DNA of 64,000 nucleotides, taken from assembly GCF_900461525.1 (NCBI RefSeq), contig NZ_UGOD01000001.1:1457001-1521000 (forward strand). The letters run 5' to 3'. The position numbers and the translations under genes were made by a program. Origin of the DNA: Legionella busanensis (lineage in GTDB: Bacteria > Pseudomonadota > Gammaproteobacteria > Legionellales > Legionellaceae). The notes under the pieces were generated by a model. The model saw only the letters and a list, made by a program, of their open reading frames with translations, was not told the origin of the DNA and searched no databases. Shown here piece by piece: positions 8,017-17,846 of this stretch. Position 1 is the stretch's first letter, and each line of letters starts with the position of its first letter.

Positions 8017-10746
8017 TTAGCCAGACGAAAAATTTAACTTTTCTAGATTTGGATTGCTCATTTGTGCTTCATCTCTTAAAAATTGTTCAGGTAAAGACTG
8101 AGTTTTTTCGAACTCTTTAAGAAAATTACCTAATGGCGCTGATCTTAATGCGGTTACCTCATCACGGGAAAACTTAATATTGGGATTTGTTGGCTCTTGT
8201 AAGGCCTGAATCATTTTTTTAGCTGCTTGGACTCTAACTTCTGGTGGAACCGAATTACATACATTAGCCATTTGTGATTTAAAACTATTTGTTATAGAGC
8301 TTGGCCCCCCCGCAGAGAGTACATTGATATGTTGGTTTAATTTATTGATAAAATTAGCGCTAGGACTTTGACTTGGTGAACTAATATGAAAGTGAGCTAA
8401 TATTTGGTCTTTATTTTTAAACATCTGTCTTTCGACGATACTTAATCTGCCTGCTGTATGGCCATGAGGAATTCCATTTTTATCAATAATTAATGATCGG
8501 GGCTCACCGCGACAGTTCTCACCATTGATTCTATAACCGCCATTATAAGGTTCAACACTTGTTACATAGTTATCACCGTGGGGATCCTTAATAGTAAATT
8601 TAGTCAGCATTGGCCTAGAAACAGCACTCTGCTTAGCTTGAAAAGGCACCGGCGGCAGGTCAGTTCTTACCGTTATTGCGTTAACATTTTTGTCTGCGGT
8701 AGGACTACACGTTGCCACAACGATATTTGTACCAGAAGCCTTAAATTCATCAATTAACGCAACTGCACTATAAATCTCAGCAAGGCTAGTGGTACCCAGT
8801 GGTTTTATTTTACCAAGCTCCTTATCGCAAAAGCAGAGGGGTTTATCTAGCTCATGATTACTTTGCAAATAGTTTTTTAGCGCTTGGCCTTCGTAAATAA
8901 CGGTTTTGCCATCTTGTTTTTTTACAGCTAAAGCACCACGTTCAAGAACATCATGTGGGGGCGTTGTTAAATATTCCCAACCTGTTTTACCTTGAATTAA
9001 GGAATTTTTAAATTCTAAAAAATTGAAGTCATTTTGAAGTGGTGAGATGCGAATATTATGAACATTATCTTGATACTGATGCCAATTCAGTTGTGCGCCA
9101 TTGTTATCTGTAATAGGCCAAATTTGTTCTTTATAAGTCATTTCTTCTAAATGCCGTTGTCCATCAGTAAAGCTAACAACATAATTATTCTCCATTTTTC
9201 CAGGGGTAGTAATACTATGCTGCTTATCTAGCGATATCGTTTCAGAAAGCTTAGCTCCATGGCCATTAATGACTAATGTCTTAGGTTTTAGTGTTGCTGC
9301 TTGAGAATTATTACTTAATACAGCTGACTTATCTGTATTAAAATGAGCAAAAATTGCTTTCCTCTCCTTATACATTTGAATTTCAGCAGGTGTTAAGAAA
9401 GTACGATGAAAACCTTTAGCTTTGCCATTTTTATCTATAATGATAGAGCGAGGCTCACCACGACAATTTAAACCATTTATTCTATAACTGCCATCACGGA
9501 GTGTATCTACACTGGTTACATAATTATTCCCTTTATTATTTATAAGAGTTAACCTCTTGTTAAAGTTTGTTGTCGGAGCAGAGTGAACTGCTGAAATAGG
9601 ACTTGCTGTTGGGGTGGATTTTACTGTCGGCGTATAGTTTGCTGTTTGAGGAGAGTTTGTTGGCGGTATAGAGCTTACTGCTGGAGAGGAGGGTTGACTC
9701 ATCGGTGCCATGGTTGATTGTTTAGCTTGTCTGAATTTTTCATAAGCTTGATAGACTTGCGGACTGGTAATTATTATTTGTGCTTGTTTACTCCCGGCTG
9801 GCGTTGTTAATTTTAGGCCACTAATTCTGCCGTTTTGAACCAAGTTACTATTTGTTTGCAAGAGATAATTTTTAAAGTTAGCTAATTGATTTTTTGCTAA
9901 TGTTTTATCTATTTGTATTATTTGAGGCGTTACCCCAGGTGAGCGAGCTATCGCTGTTGTATTGGGGGTAAAATTAGGATCTAATTTTCTACTAAGATTA
10001 TCCTGAAAAATATCAAATGTGCCAGCTGTGCGAGTTTTACCGTTAATTACTACCGAGGGCCTTTCAGCAGATTGAAGTGTATTAGGATCATTGCTTGGCT
10101 TAAAGTGAGAAATATTAGCATCTCCGGTGCAAATGCCATTAAAGTTATCGATAAATTTCTGTGTTTCAGCTTGCGCATTATAATCACCATGAATATTTGC
10201 TACAGGTACTTTTTCGCCCGTTACATTATGGGTTAACTCATATTGTGCACCACGATTATTTAAAATAGGTGTTGCATTTTTTGATAGTGTAAACACCTTA
10301 GGATTATATAACATTGTAGTACCAAAAGGATGTTCCCCTGTTTTCCGCCATTGTGACGCTAAGGCATTGGTATCAATTAAGTTAGAGTCTTTATCAAGCT
10401 CTCTTAACCTATTGATTAAATATTTAAACTCTTTACTTTTAGGATTCGGTATTTCTTGAAGTGCTAGAAAACCAACGCCTTCTTTAAATGCCTTGTAAAT
10501 TTCCTCAGCTTTTGATTCCATTAACTGTTTATTATTTTTAGGTAAAGATTTAAACCCATCTACTTGTGCTGCCGGAAAAAGGGCAGAACCAGGGTGCGTT
10601 GCATTCAATGTAGCCATGGCACCAAATTTTGTGTTTTGTATTACTATCTTATGATCGCCTGTAGGTCTAGTAACTATTTTTTTGCCCACTCGAAATTTCA
10701 TGTTCGGAATGTCAAATTTGGGGAGGTGAATATTAAAATTAGGCAT
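8017..10746 (-). CDS. Large mosaic protein, effector candidate with EEP-phosphoesterase-like N-terminus
   Basis: 909 residues, no signal peptide or membrane segment. Residues about 85-240 carry motifs of the endonuclease/exonuclease/phosphatase fold: LALQEIP (E98), NIHGDY (H186) and TGDANIS (D209, N211); the usual C-terminal DH pair is not obvious. A Ser/Pro/Thr-rich linker follows. Two copies of a roughly 75-residue module (about 395-472 and 709-789) share NYVTSV, YRING and NCRGEPRS. Between them is a region with INGHG (H496) and ATCSP (C680), reminiscent of Stv/caspase-like His-Cys pairs. ATG 10746 is preferred over TTG 10767; neither has a clear ribosome site. Orphan gene; Dot/Icm substrate status is inferred. 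Confidence 0.6.
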   Translation of the reverse strand: MPNFNIHLPKFDIPNMKFRVGKKIVTRPTGDHKIVIQNTKFGAMATLNATHPGSALFPAAQVDGFKSLPKNNKQLMESKAEEIYKAFKEGVGFLALQEIPNPKSKEFKYLINRLRELDKDSNLIDTNALASQWRKTGEHPFGTTMLYNPKVFTLSKNATPILNNRGAQYELTHNVTGEKVPVANIHGDYNAQAETQKFIDNFNGICTGDANISHFKPSNDPNTLQSAERPSVVINGKTRTAGTFDIFQDNLSRKLDPNFTPNTTAIARSPGVTPQIIQIDKTLAKNQLANFKNYLLQTNSNLVQNGRISGLKLTTPAGSKQAQIIITSPQVYQAYEKFRQAKQSTMAPMSQPSSPAVSSIPPTNSPQTANYTPTVKSTPTASPISAVHSAPTTNFNKRLTLINNKGNNYVTSVDTLRDGSYRINGLNCRGEPRSIIIDKNGKAKGFHRTFLTPAEIQMYKERKAIFAHFNTDKSAVLSNNSQAATLKPKTLVINGHGAKLSETISLDKQHSITTPGKMENNYVVSFTDGQRHLEEMTYKEQIWPITDNNGAQLNWHQYQDNVHNIRISPLQNDFNFLEFKNSLIQGKTGWEYLTTPPHDVLERGALAVKKQDGKTVIYEGQALKNYLQSNHELDKPLCFCDKELGKIKPLGTTSLAEIYSAVALIDEFKASGTNIVVATCSPTADKNVNAITVRTDLPPVPFQAKQSAVSRPMLTKFTIKDPHGDNYVTSVEPYNGGYRINGENCRGEPRSLIIDKNGIPHGHTAGRLSIVERQMFKNKDQILAHFHISSPSQSPSANFINKLNQHINVLSAGGPSSITNSFKSQMANVCNSVPPEVRVQAAKKMIQALQEPTNPNIKFSRDEVTALRSAPLGNFLKEFEKTQSLPEQFLRDEAQMSNPNLEKLNFSSG

Positions 10747-11001
10747 GATAATTAAAAAAGTAAACAATTTGTATAATTTTACTACAAATAAAAAAGACTT
10801 GCAAAACTTAACATATCCTTAACGCTGTTAGTTCGATTATTTATAACCATAAAATCTATGGGTTTATCTTAATTTTAACTGAGCAGATAATATTTAAGTC
10901 CTGATTTTTCTACTTATTTTTTGCTTTGCATAAGCATAGTTTATAGAATAGGGTTACTAAGTATGCTTAAGTATGTTAGCTTTTAGGTTCTAGTTTATCT
11001 T

Positions 11002-11511
11002 ATGGAATTGCGAAAATTGTTTTTGTCCGTTTCTGAATATCAAAAATTAATTGCGATAATAGTTTTTCTTATTATGGCAAGCTTATTTTTTTATCAGATT
11101 ATGAATTTTCTAAAACAGGACTTATCGGTAAATATATCAGCTCAGCCCACCATTAATAACGCCAAGCAAATTAAAATCACTAATAACTCACTCATTTTTA
11201 CTAAACCTCTTTTTGGCAATTATATTCCAGTCATTAACGAAGTAGATATTAAAGAATCAACACTTGATGTTGAGTTAGTAGGTATTATGTTTTCGCCTAA
11301 CTCTGGAGATTCTCAAGTTATTATTAAAGATACAGCAGGAGAAGAGCGAACTTATATAGTTGGTGATACACTACCTGGTGGCGCAGTAGTTAAACGTATT
11401 AATGAAAATGGGGTGGTTGTTTTATATAATGGTTCTTTAGAGAGCTTAGGTTTGCCAAAAATTGAATTGCTCTTTAATAAACCAGCAAAGCCTTTAATCA
11501 GTGAGGAATAA
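11002..11511 (+). CDS. lspC: Type II secretion system protein C
   Basis: GspC-type inner-membrane component that links the inner-membrane platform to the secretin GspD. 169 residues: a short cytoplasmic N-terminus, one membrane helix (about 17-37), then the periplasmic homology region with LVGIMFSPNSGDSQVIIKD...YIVGDTLPGGAVVKRI, typical of GspC. The C-terminal PDZ domain of enteric GspC is absent, so this is a short form. In Legionella lspC is separate from the lspFGHIJK operon, as here (that operon is at 54-58.6 kb). The Sel1 lipoprotein gene starts five bases after its stop. Confidence 0.85.
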   Translation: MELRKLFLSVSEYQKLIAIIVFLIMASLFFYQIMNFLKQDLSVNISAQPTINNAKQIKITNNSLIFTKPLFGNYIPVINEVDIKESTLDVELVGIMFSPNSGDSQVIIKDTAGEERTYIVGDTLPGGAVVKRINENGVVVLYNGSLESLGLPKIELLFNKPAKPLISEE

Positions 11512-11515
11512 TGTT

Positions 11516-11848
11516 ATGCAGAGAGTTGTTCGCTTGGCTCTGTTGGCAGTACTAGGTATAATTTTAACAGCTTGTGTAGCTATAAGAGGCTCTGACTTCT
11601 CTCAAGGTATAAACAGTTTCAGAGCAGGAGACTATCGTAAAGCATTTATTCGCTTAAAACCTGAAGCCGATAAAGGTCAATGTGATGCTCAATATGCAGT
11701 AGGTTATATGTATTATTACGGAAAAGGCGTAGTTGAAGATCGTCGTAAAGCTTGGTATTGGATAAGACGTGCCGCTTCACTAGGACAACCAGAAGCTGTT
11801 GCAGCAGTACAAATTCTAACCACTACCAATACAGTTGCAAGCGTGTAA
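11516..11848 (+). CDS. Small Sel1-repeat lipoprotein
   Basis: 110 residues. A lipoprotein signal peptide ends in the lipobox LTAC (Cys20); the rest carries one clear Sel1 repeat (AQYAVGYMYYYGKGVVEDRRKAWYWIRRAASLGQPEA) preceded by a degenerate one. ATG 11516 is chosen because AGGA at 11504-11507 is eight bases upstream; an in-frame GTG at 11501 lies inside the end of lspC. The tight link to lspC (four-base gap) suggests co-expression and possibly a link to secretion, but no such role is established. Confidence 0.78.
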   Translation: MQRVVRLALLAVLGIILTACVAIRGSDFSQGINSFRAGDYRKAFIRLKPEADKGQCDAQYAVGYMYYYGKGVVEDRRKAWYWIRRAASLGQPEAVAAVQILTTTNTVASV

Positions 11849-11916
11849 ACCATCATTTTATAGGGGTATGTCATTATTTGCCGGGTTGAGATAAGGGTTA
11901 ATTACTCTTTTATTTT

Positions 11917-12873
11917 TTAATGCGTTGCGCTAATTATAAGTGACATGATGTAACAGCAATAAACTAAAATTAATAAGCCACCATGCCAACGCGTAATTTT
12001 TTTATGGCGAGTATTAATCCATAAAAGAATAAGTGAGGTGAGTAACATAACAGGCATATCACGCCATAAAATAGTATGGCTAATCAAAGATGGATGAATG
12101 ATTCCAGGAAAAATCAATACGGCAAGTAAATTAAATACATTAGCACCTAAAATTGTCCCTATAGCTATATCATCGGCCCCTTTTCTAATTGCTAAGATAG
12201 ATGTAATAAGTTCAGGTAAACTACTGCCTATAGCAGTTAAGGTTAATCCAATTAATAAATCACTCAGTCCCAATTGATGAGCTAGGTGGGAACTATTAAG
12301 GACAAGAAACTTTGCGCTAAGAGGAACTATAATAAGACCGACACATAAGCTAAATAAATAATTTCGAAAAGAATGTTTACGTAAAACAGCCTGACGAAAT
12401 TCTTCAGTAATCTTCCGTTGTGCAGTTGAATTTTTAAGGGTGTATAATAAATAGCCTATAAATAGCAAACACACTAACAGTGATAAACAACTATCGATAA
12501 TGCTAATGTAACCATCCAGCATCAGTGAATAAATAAATAACATTGCAATAAAAAGTAAGGGGAATTCTCGTTGCAGAAAAGATGGTTGAACTTTAAGGGG
12601 CCTTATTAATGCAATGAGACCAAGTACTAAACCTATATTAGCAATATTAGAGCCAATAGCATTACCAACAGCAATATCATTCAAACCATCAAAAGAAGCA
12701 CGAATGGCTATCATGATTTCAGGTGCTGAGGTACCTAAAGCAACTAAAGTAAAACCTATTAACAACGGTGGTAAACGATAATAATATGCCAACCCAGAGG
12801 CACCTGAAACTAAATGACTTGCTGACCACAGTAAGGCTGCAAAATTAACTAAAATAAAAAAAAAACTGGCCAT
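11917..12873 (-). CDS. Calcium/sodium antiporter, YrbG/CaCA family
   Basis: Inner-membrane cation exchanger of 318 residues with about ten membrane segments. The two inverted alpha repeats of the Ca2+/cation antiporter superfamily are plain: GTSAPE...AVGNAIGSNIANIGLVLG in the first half and GSSLPEL...AIGTILGANVFNLLAV in the second, with the paired Glu residues that coordinate the cation. ATG 12873 is preferred to TTG 12885. It converges on the lspC pair. Ion specificity (Ca2+ versus other cations) is not shown by the sequence. Confidence 0.88.
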   Translation of the reverse strand: MASFFFILVNFAALLWSASHLVSGASGLAYYYRLPPLLIGFTLVALGTSAPEIMIAIRASFDGLNDIAVGNAIGSNIANIGLVLGLIALIRPLKVQPSFLQREFPLLFIAMLFIYSLMLDGYISIIDSCLSLLVCLLFIGYLLYTLKNSTAQRKITEEFRQAVLRKHSFRNYLFSLCVGLIIVPLSAKFLVLNSSHLAHQLGLSDLLIGLTLTAIGSSLPELITSILAIRKGADDIAIGTILGANVFNLLAVLIFPGIIHPSLISHTILWRDMPVMLLTSLILLWINTRHKKITRWHGGLLILVYCCYIMSLIISATH

Positions 12874-13074
12874 TTTATTTCTCAATACTGTTATTAATCT
12901 TTTGCAAACTACTTTTCTGCATAAACTACTCTTAGATAATTTTTTATAATAACAGGGTCAATAGAATATTCATGATACTTGATTTAGATAACAACACAAA
13001 GATTTTGCTATTTTATTTAACAATTTATTAAATTTTGGATAGTTAAATATTGTTGCATAGTAAATACAATATAA

Positions 13075-13136
13075 GTAGCCTGGGTGGAACGAAGTGAAAC
13101 CCGGGTTCCAGCCCGTTGGTCTTGCACCCAGGCTAC
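13075..13136. repeat. Intergenic inverted-repeat element, family A, copy 1
   Basis: 62-bp element bounded by perfect 12-bp inverted repeats GTAGCCTGGGTG / CACCCAGGCTAC with an inner AACCCGGGTT-type core. A second copy in reverse orientation occurs at 20830-20892. The 12874-13582 gap holds this element and a degenerate REP-like palindrome near 13178-13200; no gene is convincing there. Confidence 0.75.
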
Positions 13137-13582
13137 TTAATCTTGCAAATCCTTTGGCATTCCTTATAAATTTTTTGCATCTCCGCACAGGCGGAAATCT
13201 ATTTTTGAAAATAAACCAACTCCTATAATAAAAGTGTCGAAATTTATCATTTAAAAAATTAAAACATTCAAGAATTGGCTGACGAACGAAAAATTTATAT
13301 GAGCGTTTTTTAATCCTTCCTAATTTGGCAGAAACTATTTTTTGTGTTAATATGAAACAGTATTTTTCTTTTAAATTCATTTGGTTTTATAATAACACTT
13401 TTATTTTATCTCATGAACAGATTGCTACAAATAACAAGAAAATCAGGCACCTTGCTTTAACTTTGATGGGTAGCCTACGCTCATTGACCTTCACATAATA
13501 TCGCCTCTGCTAAGAGGGATTATCAATACGTTTTTAGTATCTTTGCGAGCGCAGGAAGCCATCTAACTATTTTAATTCTTTG

Positions 13583-14815
13583 ATGATGGGTATTGCTATG
13601 TTTAAAGAACAATATCGCCTTTTGCGGCAAAAAAGCCTAAGGCAGTACACATTAAGTTGTATGTTAGCCATGTTTGGAAATGGTTTAACCTATATTATTA
13701 TGGTTTGGGTATTGATGCATTTTGATGCTTCAGTCGTATCTACTGCTATATTAATGACATGTTTTTGGTTGCCCAATGTTTTATTTGGCTGCTTGTGTGG
13801 TGTCTTAGCAGATAGATGGGATAAACAGTATCTCTTAATTGCAGTCAATGCCGCCCGAACTATTTGCCTTTTTGGTTTTGCACTTTTAGGTAATGAGTAT
13901 GAAACACCCCTAGCAATTTATATATTAGCAGCAGTTTTAGGCACACTTTTAGCAGCCTATGTTCCAGCAGCTATGAGTTTTGTTCGCGAGTTAGTTTCTA
14001 GTAAAGATTTGCTTTATGGTAATGCACTTGCAGATATGGCCTATGAGGTAGGTGCAGTTGCGGGGATGGGCTGTGCTGGCTTTATTTTAGCGCTTAGCTC
14101 TTTCACAACTTGTTTTATGATAAATGCGTTATGCTACTTGTTGGCAACATTGATTCTTATAAAAATTAAACTACCCCAGCGAGTGCGAAAAACGATGAGT
14201 AATCAGTCATTTAACTCGCAGTTTGTTCAAGGGTGGCGTTACATTAAGATAAGACCAATCTTACTACTTGTTTATTTAACGCAGGGTTTATTTTTCATAA
14301 GTTACATGACTGCTCCTGTTTTATTAGCACCATATGCCAAAAATGTTTTACATAGTAGTGTTAGTCAGTTTGGTTGGCTTGAGTCAGGATTGTCATTAGG
14401 TATTATCTTAGGTGGTTTTATAGCCCCTTATTGTGCCTCATATTTTTCTGTTTTTAAGGTCATTATTGGACAAATTATTCTAGGAATATTAGGTTTTTAT
14501 TTATTTAGTCATACATTAGATAATAATTGGGCTATTTTTTATCATTTTTTAATTGGATTTTCATTTTCATCATGGGCATTAATTACAACTTTTGCTCAGG
14601 AAATGACTGATATTGACTATCAGGGGCGGGTACAGTCACTCTTTAATAGCTTCTCAGGGGTAGTTATTATCTTGTTTTATTATTTACTAAGCCAATGGAA
14701 GGATCTGCCAATCACTAACTTGTATTTCGGTGAAATAGGATTGTTGCTGTTGGCTATCTTTATTTTAATTTATGTTGGATTTAGTAGTAATAATGAAAGA
14801 GAAGTGATGAATTAA
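13583..14815 (+). CDS. MFS transporter
   Basis: About 410-residue major facilitator carrier with roughly 12 hydrophobic segments. The DRWDKQY loop after TM2 (in LCGVLADRWDKQYLL) resembles the TMS_6/enterobactin-exporter-like group (EntS/MFS_3). Alternative starts are ATG 13586 and ATG 13598 (MFKEQYRLL); no strong ribosome site separates them. Substrate is not predictable, though this subgroup is often an exporter. A hairpin terminator follows the stop. No operon partner is evident. Confidence 0.8.
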   Translation: MMGIAMFKEQYRLLRQKSLRQYTLSCMLAMFGNGLTYIIMVWVLMHFDASVVSTAILMTCFWLPNVLFGCLCGVLADRWDKQYLLIAVNAARTICLFGFALLGNEYETPLAIYILAAVLGTLLAAYVPAAMSFVRELVSSKDLLYGNALADMAYEVGAVAGMGCAGFILALSSFTTCFMINALCYLLATLILIKIKLPQRVRKTMSNQSFNSQFVQGWRYIKIRPILLLVYLTQGLFFISYMTAPVLLAPYAKNVLHSSVSQFGWLESGLSLGIILGGFIAPYCASYFSVFKVIIGQIILGILGFYLFSHTLDNNWAIFYHFLIGFSFSSWALITTFAQEMTDIDYQGRVQSLFNSFSGVVIILFYYLLSQWKDLPITNLYFGEIGLLLLAIFILIYVGFSSNNEREVMN

Positions 14816-14823
14816 CCAAAAAT

Positions 14824-14850
14824 GTAGCCTGTTTTTAGGCTACTTTTCTT
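14824..14850 (+). terminator. Rho-independent terminator after MFS gene
   Basis: Stem GTAGCC / GGCTAC (14824-14829 / 14838-14843) with an 8-base loop followed by TTTTCTT, directly after the MFS stop codon and before the convergent mutY. Confidence 0.7.
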
Positions 14851-14864
14851 AGTTAAACAGGAAA

Positions 14865-15944
14865 TTACCAGACTATATCTTTTTGCTTTAGGTCTAAAAA
14901 ATTATGGATTATCTTATTGATAGGTTTAGCTAAGCCTATTTCTTTTAATTGACTTACTTGAAACCATTTGCCTGTACTCTCTGCAATAGTATCAGATACC
15001 GAGGATGCTTTAAGTGCGAGCGGAATTATATCTAAATGAAAGTGGCTAAAAGTATGTCTAAATTCTAACAATGGTTGTATCGTTGTTTCATTCACTTGAT
15101 AACAACTTAAATAGTCAAAAGGTTCAATTTCCAAATCACAAGTAGGTAAACACCAAAGACCTCCCCACAGGCCCGTTGGAGGTCGCTTTTCTAGATAAAT
15201 TTTATGATTAGCAGAGTATAATAAGAAAAAATATTGCTTTCTTATTGGCAGTGGCTTTTTAATTTTCTTAACTGGGTATAGTTCTTCTTTTTGATGTAAA
15301 TGGGCAAGGCAAGTTGTTTGAACTGGACAGCGAATACAAGCAGGTTTTCTAATAGTACAACAAGTCGCTCCTAAATCCATGATGGCTTGTGTATAATCGG
15401 CGCAGCGCTGTTTTGGCATGCATTGATTAGTAAGCTGCCATAGTTTTTTTTTCACATCATTTTGCTCAGGCCAACCATCAATCATAAAATATCGAGTCAA
15501 GACTCTTTTTACATTGCCATCTAAAATAGCAGTTGCTTGATTAAAAGCAAGGGATGCAATAGCAGCCGCTGTAGAAGGTCCAATACCAGGTAAATCTAGA
15601 AGCTGATTAAGATTATTAGGAAATTGACCTACATATTTTTCAGCAATAATTTTTGCAGTTTTATGAAGATTTCTCGCACGACTATAATATCCTAATCCTG
15701 ACCAATGCGCTAAAACGGCATCCTCAGTTGCGTTTGCCAAATGATTGATGGTTGGGAAACTTGTCATAAATCGTTCAAAATAAGGTATAACAGTTTGAAC
15801 TTGCGTTTGTTGTAACATTATTTCAGAAATCCACACTTGATAGGCTGATCTAGGATGTTGCCAAGGCAAGTTTTTACGTCCATATTGGTCAAACCATTGT
15901 AGTAAAGGTTCGCTAAAATGTTGATAGATTGAGTTGTTTTCCAT
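14865..15944 (-). CDS. mutY: A/G-specific adenine DNA glycosylase
   Basis: Base-excision repair enzyme that removes adenine mispaired with 8-oxoguanine. 359 residues, full length. The N-terminal HhH-GPD domain contains the catalytic Glu in SEIMLQQTQVQT, the hairpin LPGIGPSTAAAI with the catalytic Asp in LDGNVKRV, and the [4Fe-4S] cluster Cys-X6-Cys-X2-Cys-X5-Cys (CTIRKPACIRCPVQTTC). The C-terminal NUDIX-like domain (about 225-350, with PPTGLWGGLWCLP) recognises 8-oxoG. The gene starts two bases after the asmA-like stop, so the two are probably one operon, as in other gammaproteobacteria. Confidence 0.96.
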   Translation of the reverse strand: MENNSIYQHFSEPLLQWFDQYGRKNLPWQHPRSAYQVWISEIMLQQTQVQTVIPYFERFMTSFPTINHLANATEDAVLAHWSGLGYYSRARNLHKTAKIIAEKYVGQFPNNLNQLLDLPGIGPSTAAAIASLAFNQATAILDGNVKRVLTRYFMIDGWPEQNDVKKKLWQLTNQCMPKQRCADYTQAIMDLGATCCTIRKPACIRCPVQTTCLAHLHQKEELYPVKKIKKPLPIRKQYFFLLYSANHKIYLEKRPPTGLWGGLWCLPTCDLEIEPFDYLSCYQVNETTIQPLLEFRHTFSHFHLDIIPLALKASSVSDTIAESTGKWFQVSQLKEIGLAKPINKIIHNFLDLKQKDIVW

Positions 15945-15946
15945 AA

Positions 15947-17482
15947 TTAATGATAAAAAAATGTAACTAGTTGCTCTTTTATTTTCAATACAGGCTTAGC
16001 AAAAGTCTCCCTAATCCAAACTTTAGCTAAACTTGCGTTTATCTTTTTTAAATCAGGTAAAATGACTGGCTGAGTTAAAGTGCCATGGATTATTAAGGGA
16101 AATCCTCCGCCCAGCAATTCTTGAATATTGTTTAAATTGCTGTCATCAACTATTAACGTTGCTAAAAGATGACTAATTAAACTGTAATTAGTTAAGTTCA
16201 TTTCACCTTTCCCTTTTAATTGCAACATATCTGTCTGCAATAACAGGGTATCACTAAATAACATTTTTTGGGCAAGGCGGTATTGAATTGCCATGAGTTT
16301 GAGTGAGGTTGGGCCCTTAGAATGTAATAGATGATCTTGAGATTCTTGGTCTAAGTCTAACTTAGGCTCCTTTTTTTCTTGGGCATTACTAATTTTAATA
16401 CTTAATTTTTTAACAATGCTATCTAAATCAAAAAAGGCAAGCGTACCGTCATGAAGACTAATATTGCCATTGCCCATTATTGTATTTAACCAGTCCTGAT
16501 TAATAAAGTTTGATTGGCTATGAAGTGAAAAATCTAATTTACCTTTTATAAACGCTTGATTAAATAAAGCCAATGTTAGGCGAGCAGCATTTATACCTGT
16601 TGCTGTTTGATTTAGTTTTAATATTTTGGATAAAAAATTAAAATTTAAGTCGCCTATGGCTTCGCCTTGGTAAAATTTTAGAGTAAGCGGATTTAGAGAA
16701 AGAGTGGCCTGTTTAAAGCTCGTGTTTGCACCTATTTGATTGATTTTAAAGCGTCCAATTTTTAAGTTCTGAATAAGAAGTTGCCCGCGAAGTAGAGTGG
16801 ACTTTAGCGCTGTTTCAAGTTGATTAAGTGAATCAATAGCTAAGTTTGCGTCACCTTTGAATTGGAGCTGTGCGCTGATAGGCTGTTGTTTAAGATCATA
16901 ATTTATATGAGCTTTGATTTGAAAAGGAAATAAATTCTGCTCTAAATTGATTTGTTCAAGCCTTAACTGTAAAGAATTTAGAGTTAGTAGCTGATTATTA
17001 ATTCTAGTTCTTATCTTTCCATTAGTAATTAATAGTCTTTCTAGTGCAAATTTTTCTTCGATGTTCTTTTCTAAAAGAGAGTGTGAAGCTATGTTAGAAG
17101 CTTTTACAAGTGGGGGTTTATAGTTAGAATTGATGTCTGCTATTAAATCAGTAATTTTAATTTCATCAAATATAATTTTACCTTGTAATAATGTTGATAG
17201 CTTTAAATTAAAAAACAGTTGTCTTAACTTTATTTGGTAAGGACTTTGTAACTCTCTGTTACCAATACGAATAGATGCTATTTTAATACTAGGCCTTGGG
17301 AATAATTGCCAGCTTATATTGCCTTCAATTTCACAAGGTTGTTGTGTATAAGTTTTTATTTTAAGTGTTACAAAATCTTTAAATATCGTTGGGCTAACCG
17401 CACTAGTTATGAGCCAAAAGAAAAAGCTAAGTAATAAGATAAAACCTAGTAAAATCACAGCAAATTTTTTAAGAAGCCGCAT
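15947..17482 (-). CDS. asmA: AsmA-family protein
   Basis: 511-residue AsmA-like protein: an N-terminal membrane anchor (MRLLKKFAVILLGFILLLSF region) followed by a long periplasmic beta-rich region. The N-terminal AsmA signature (QPCEIEGNISWQLFPRPSIKI) and the C-terminal one (GNISLHDGTLAFFDLDSI, and GTLTQPVILPDLKK) are present. Family members act in outer-membrane biogenesis and may carry phospholipids. ATG 17482 is chosen over TTG 17509. The mutY start follows two bases after its stop, an arrangement conserved in the order. The 17510-17846 gap holds no convincing gene. Confidence 0.82.
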   Translation of the reverse strand: MRLLKKFAVILLGFILLLSFFFWLITSAVSPTIFKDFVTLKIKTYTQQPCEIEGNISWQLFPRPSIKIASIRIGNRELQSPYQIKLRQLFFNLKLSTLLQGKIIFDEIKITDLIADINSNYKPPLVKASNIASHSLLEKNIEEKFALERLLITNGKIRTRINNQLLTLNSLQLRLEQINLEQNLFPFQIKAHINYDLKQQPISAQLQFKGDANLAIDSLNQLETALKSTLLRGQLLIQNLKIGRFKINQIGANTSFKQATLSLNPLTLKFYQGEAIGDLNFNFLSKILKLNQTATGINAARLTLALFNQAFIKGKLDFSLHSQSNFINQDWLNTIMGNGNISLHDGTLAFFDLDSIVKKLSIKISNAQEKKEPKLDLDQESQDHLLHSKGPTSLKLMAIQYRLAQKMLFSDTLLLQTDMLQLKGKGEMNLTNYSLISHLLATLIVDDSNLNNIQELLGGGFPLIIHGTLTQPVILPDLKKINASLAKVWIRETFAKPVLKIKEQLVTFFYH

Positions 17483-17846
17483 AACAACTATAAGAAGTAA
17501 AAAAAGCAAGGATAACGATAACTTAAATCATGTCAAGTTTTATTCAATATGTTTTGATAAAAAACCTAATGATAGTGATGGAGAATTTATTATATTAGCA
17601 ATAGAAATAAATAAGCTAAGTAGTTTGCTCTTTTATAGTTTTTTTAGATCAAATTTTGGCAAATTATATAAATTAATTAAAAAAATTTAAAAAAAATTAC
17701 CAAACCCTATTGCTATTAACATAAGCTAAGTTTAATCTTAAATTCTTCTATATAGAAGGATTATGGAAGATTTTAAATTTGTAGACGTAGGATTTAGTTT
17801 TTTAGGTGTACTCAGGATGAGACAAATAAAAATCAAGGAGAACGTC

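Noticed and set aside
13178-13200. REP-like palindrome TCTCCGC-ACAG-GCGGAAA
   Set aside because: Stem is imperfect and shorter than in the two clear REP-like copies; listed in passing only.
12970-13380. Open reading frame of 136 codons on the minus strand
   Set aside because: It runs through the family A palindromic element and encodes a low-complexity basic protein with no family resemblance; it is an artefact of the repeat.
17409-17690. Plus-strand 93-codon frame over the asmA start
   Set aside because: Lies mostly antisense to the AsmA-family gene; Lys/Asn-rich composition of A+T-rich noise, no ribosome site.
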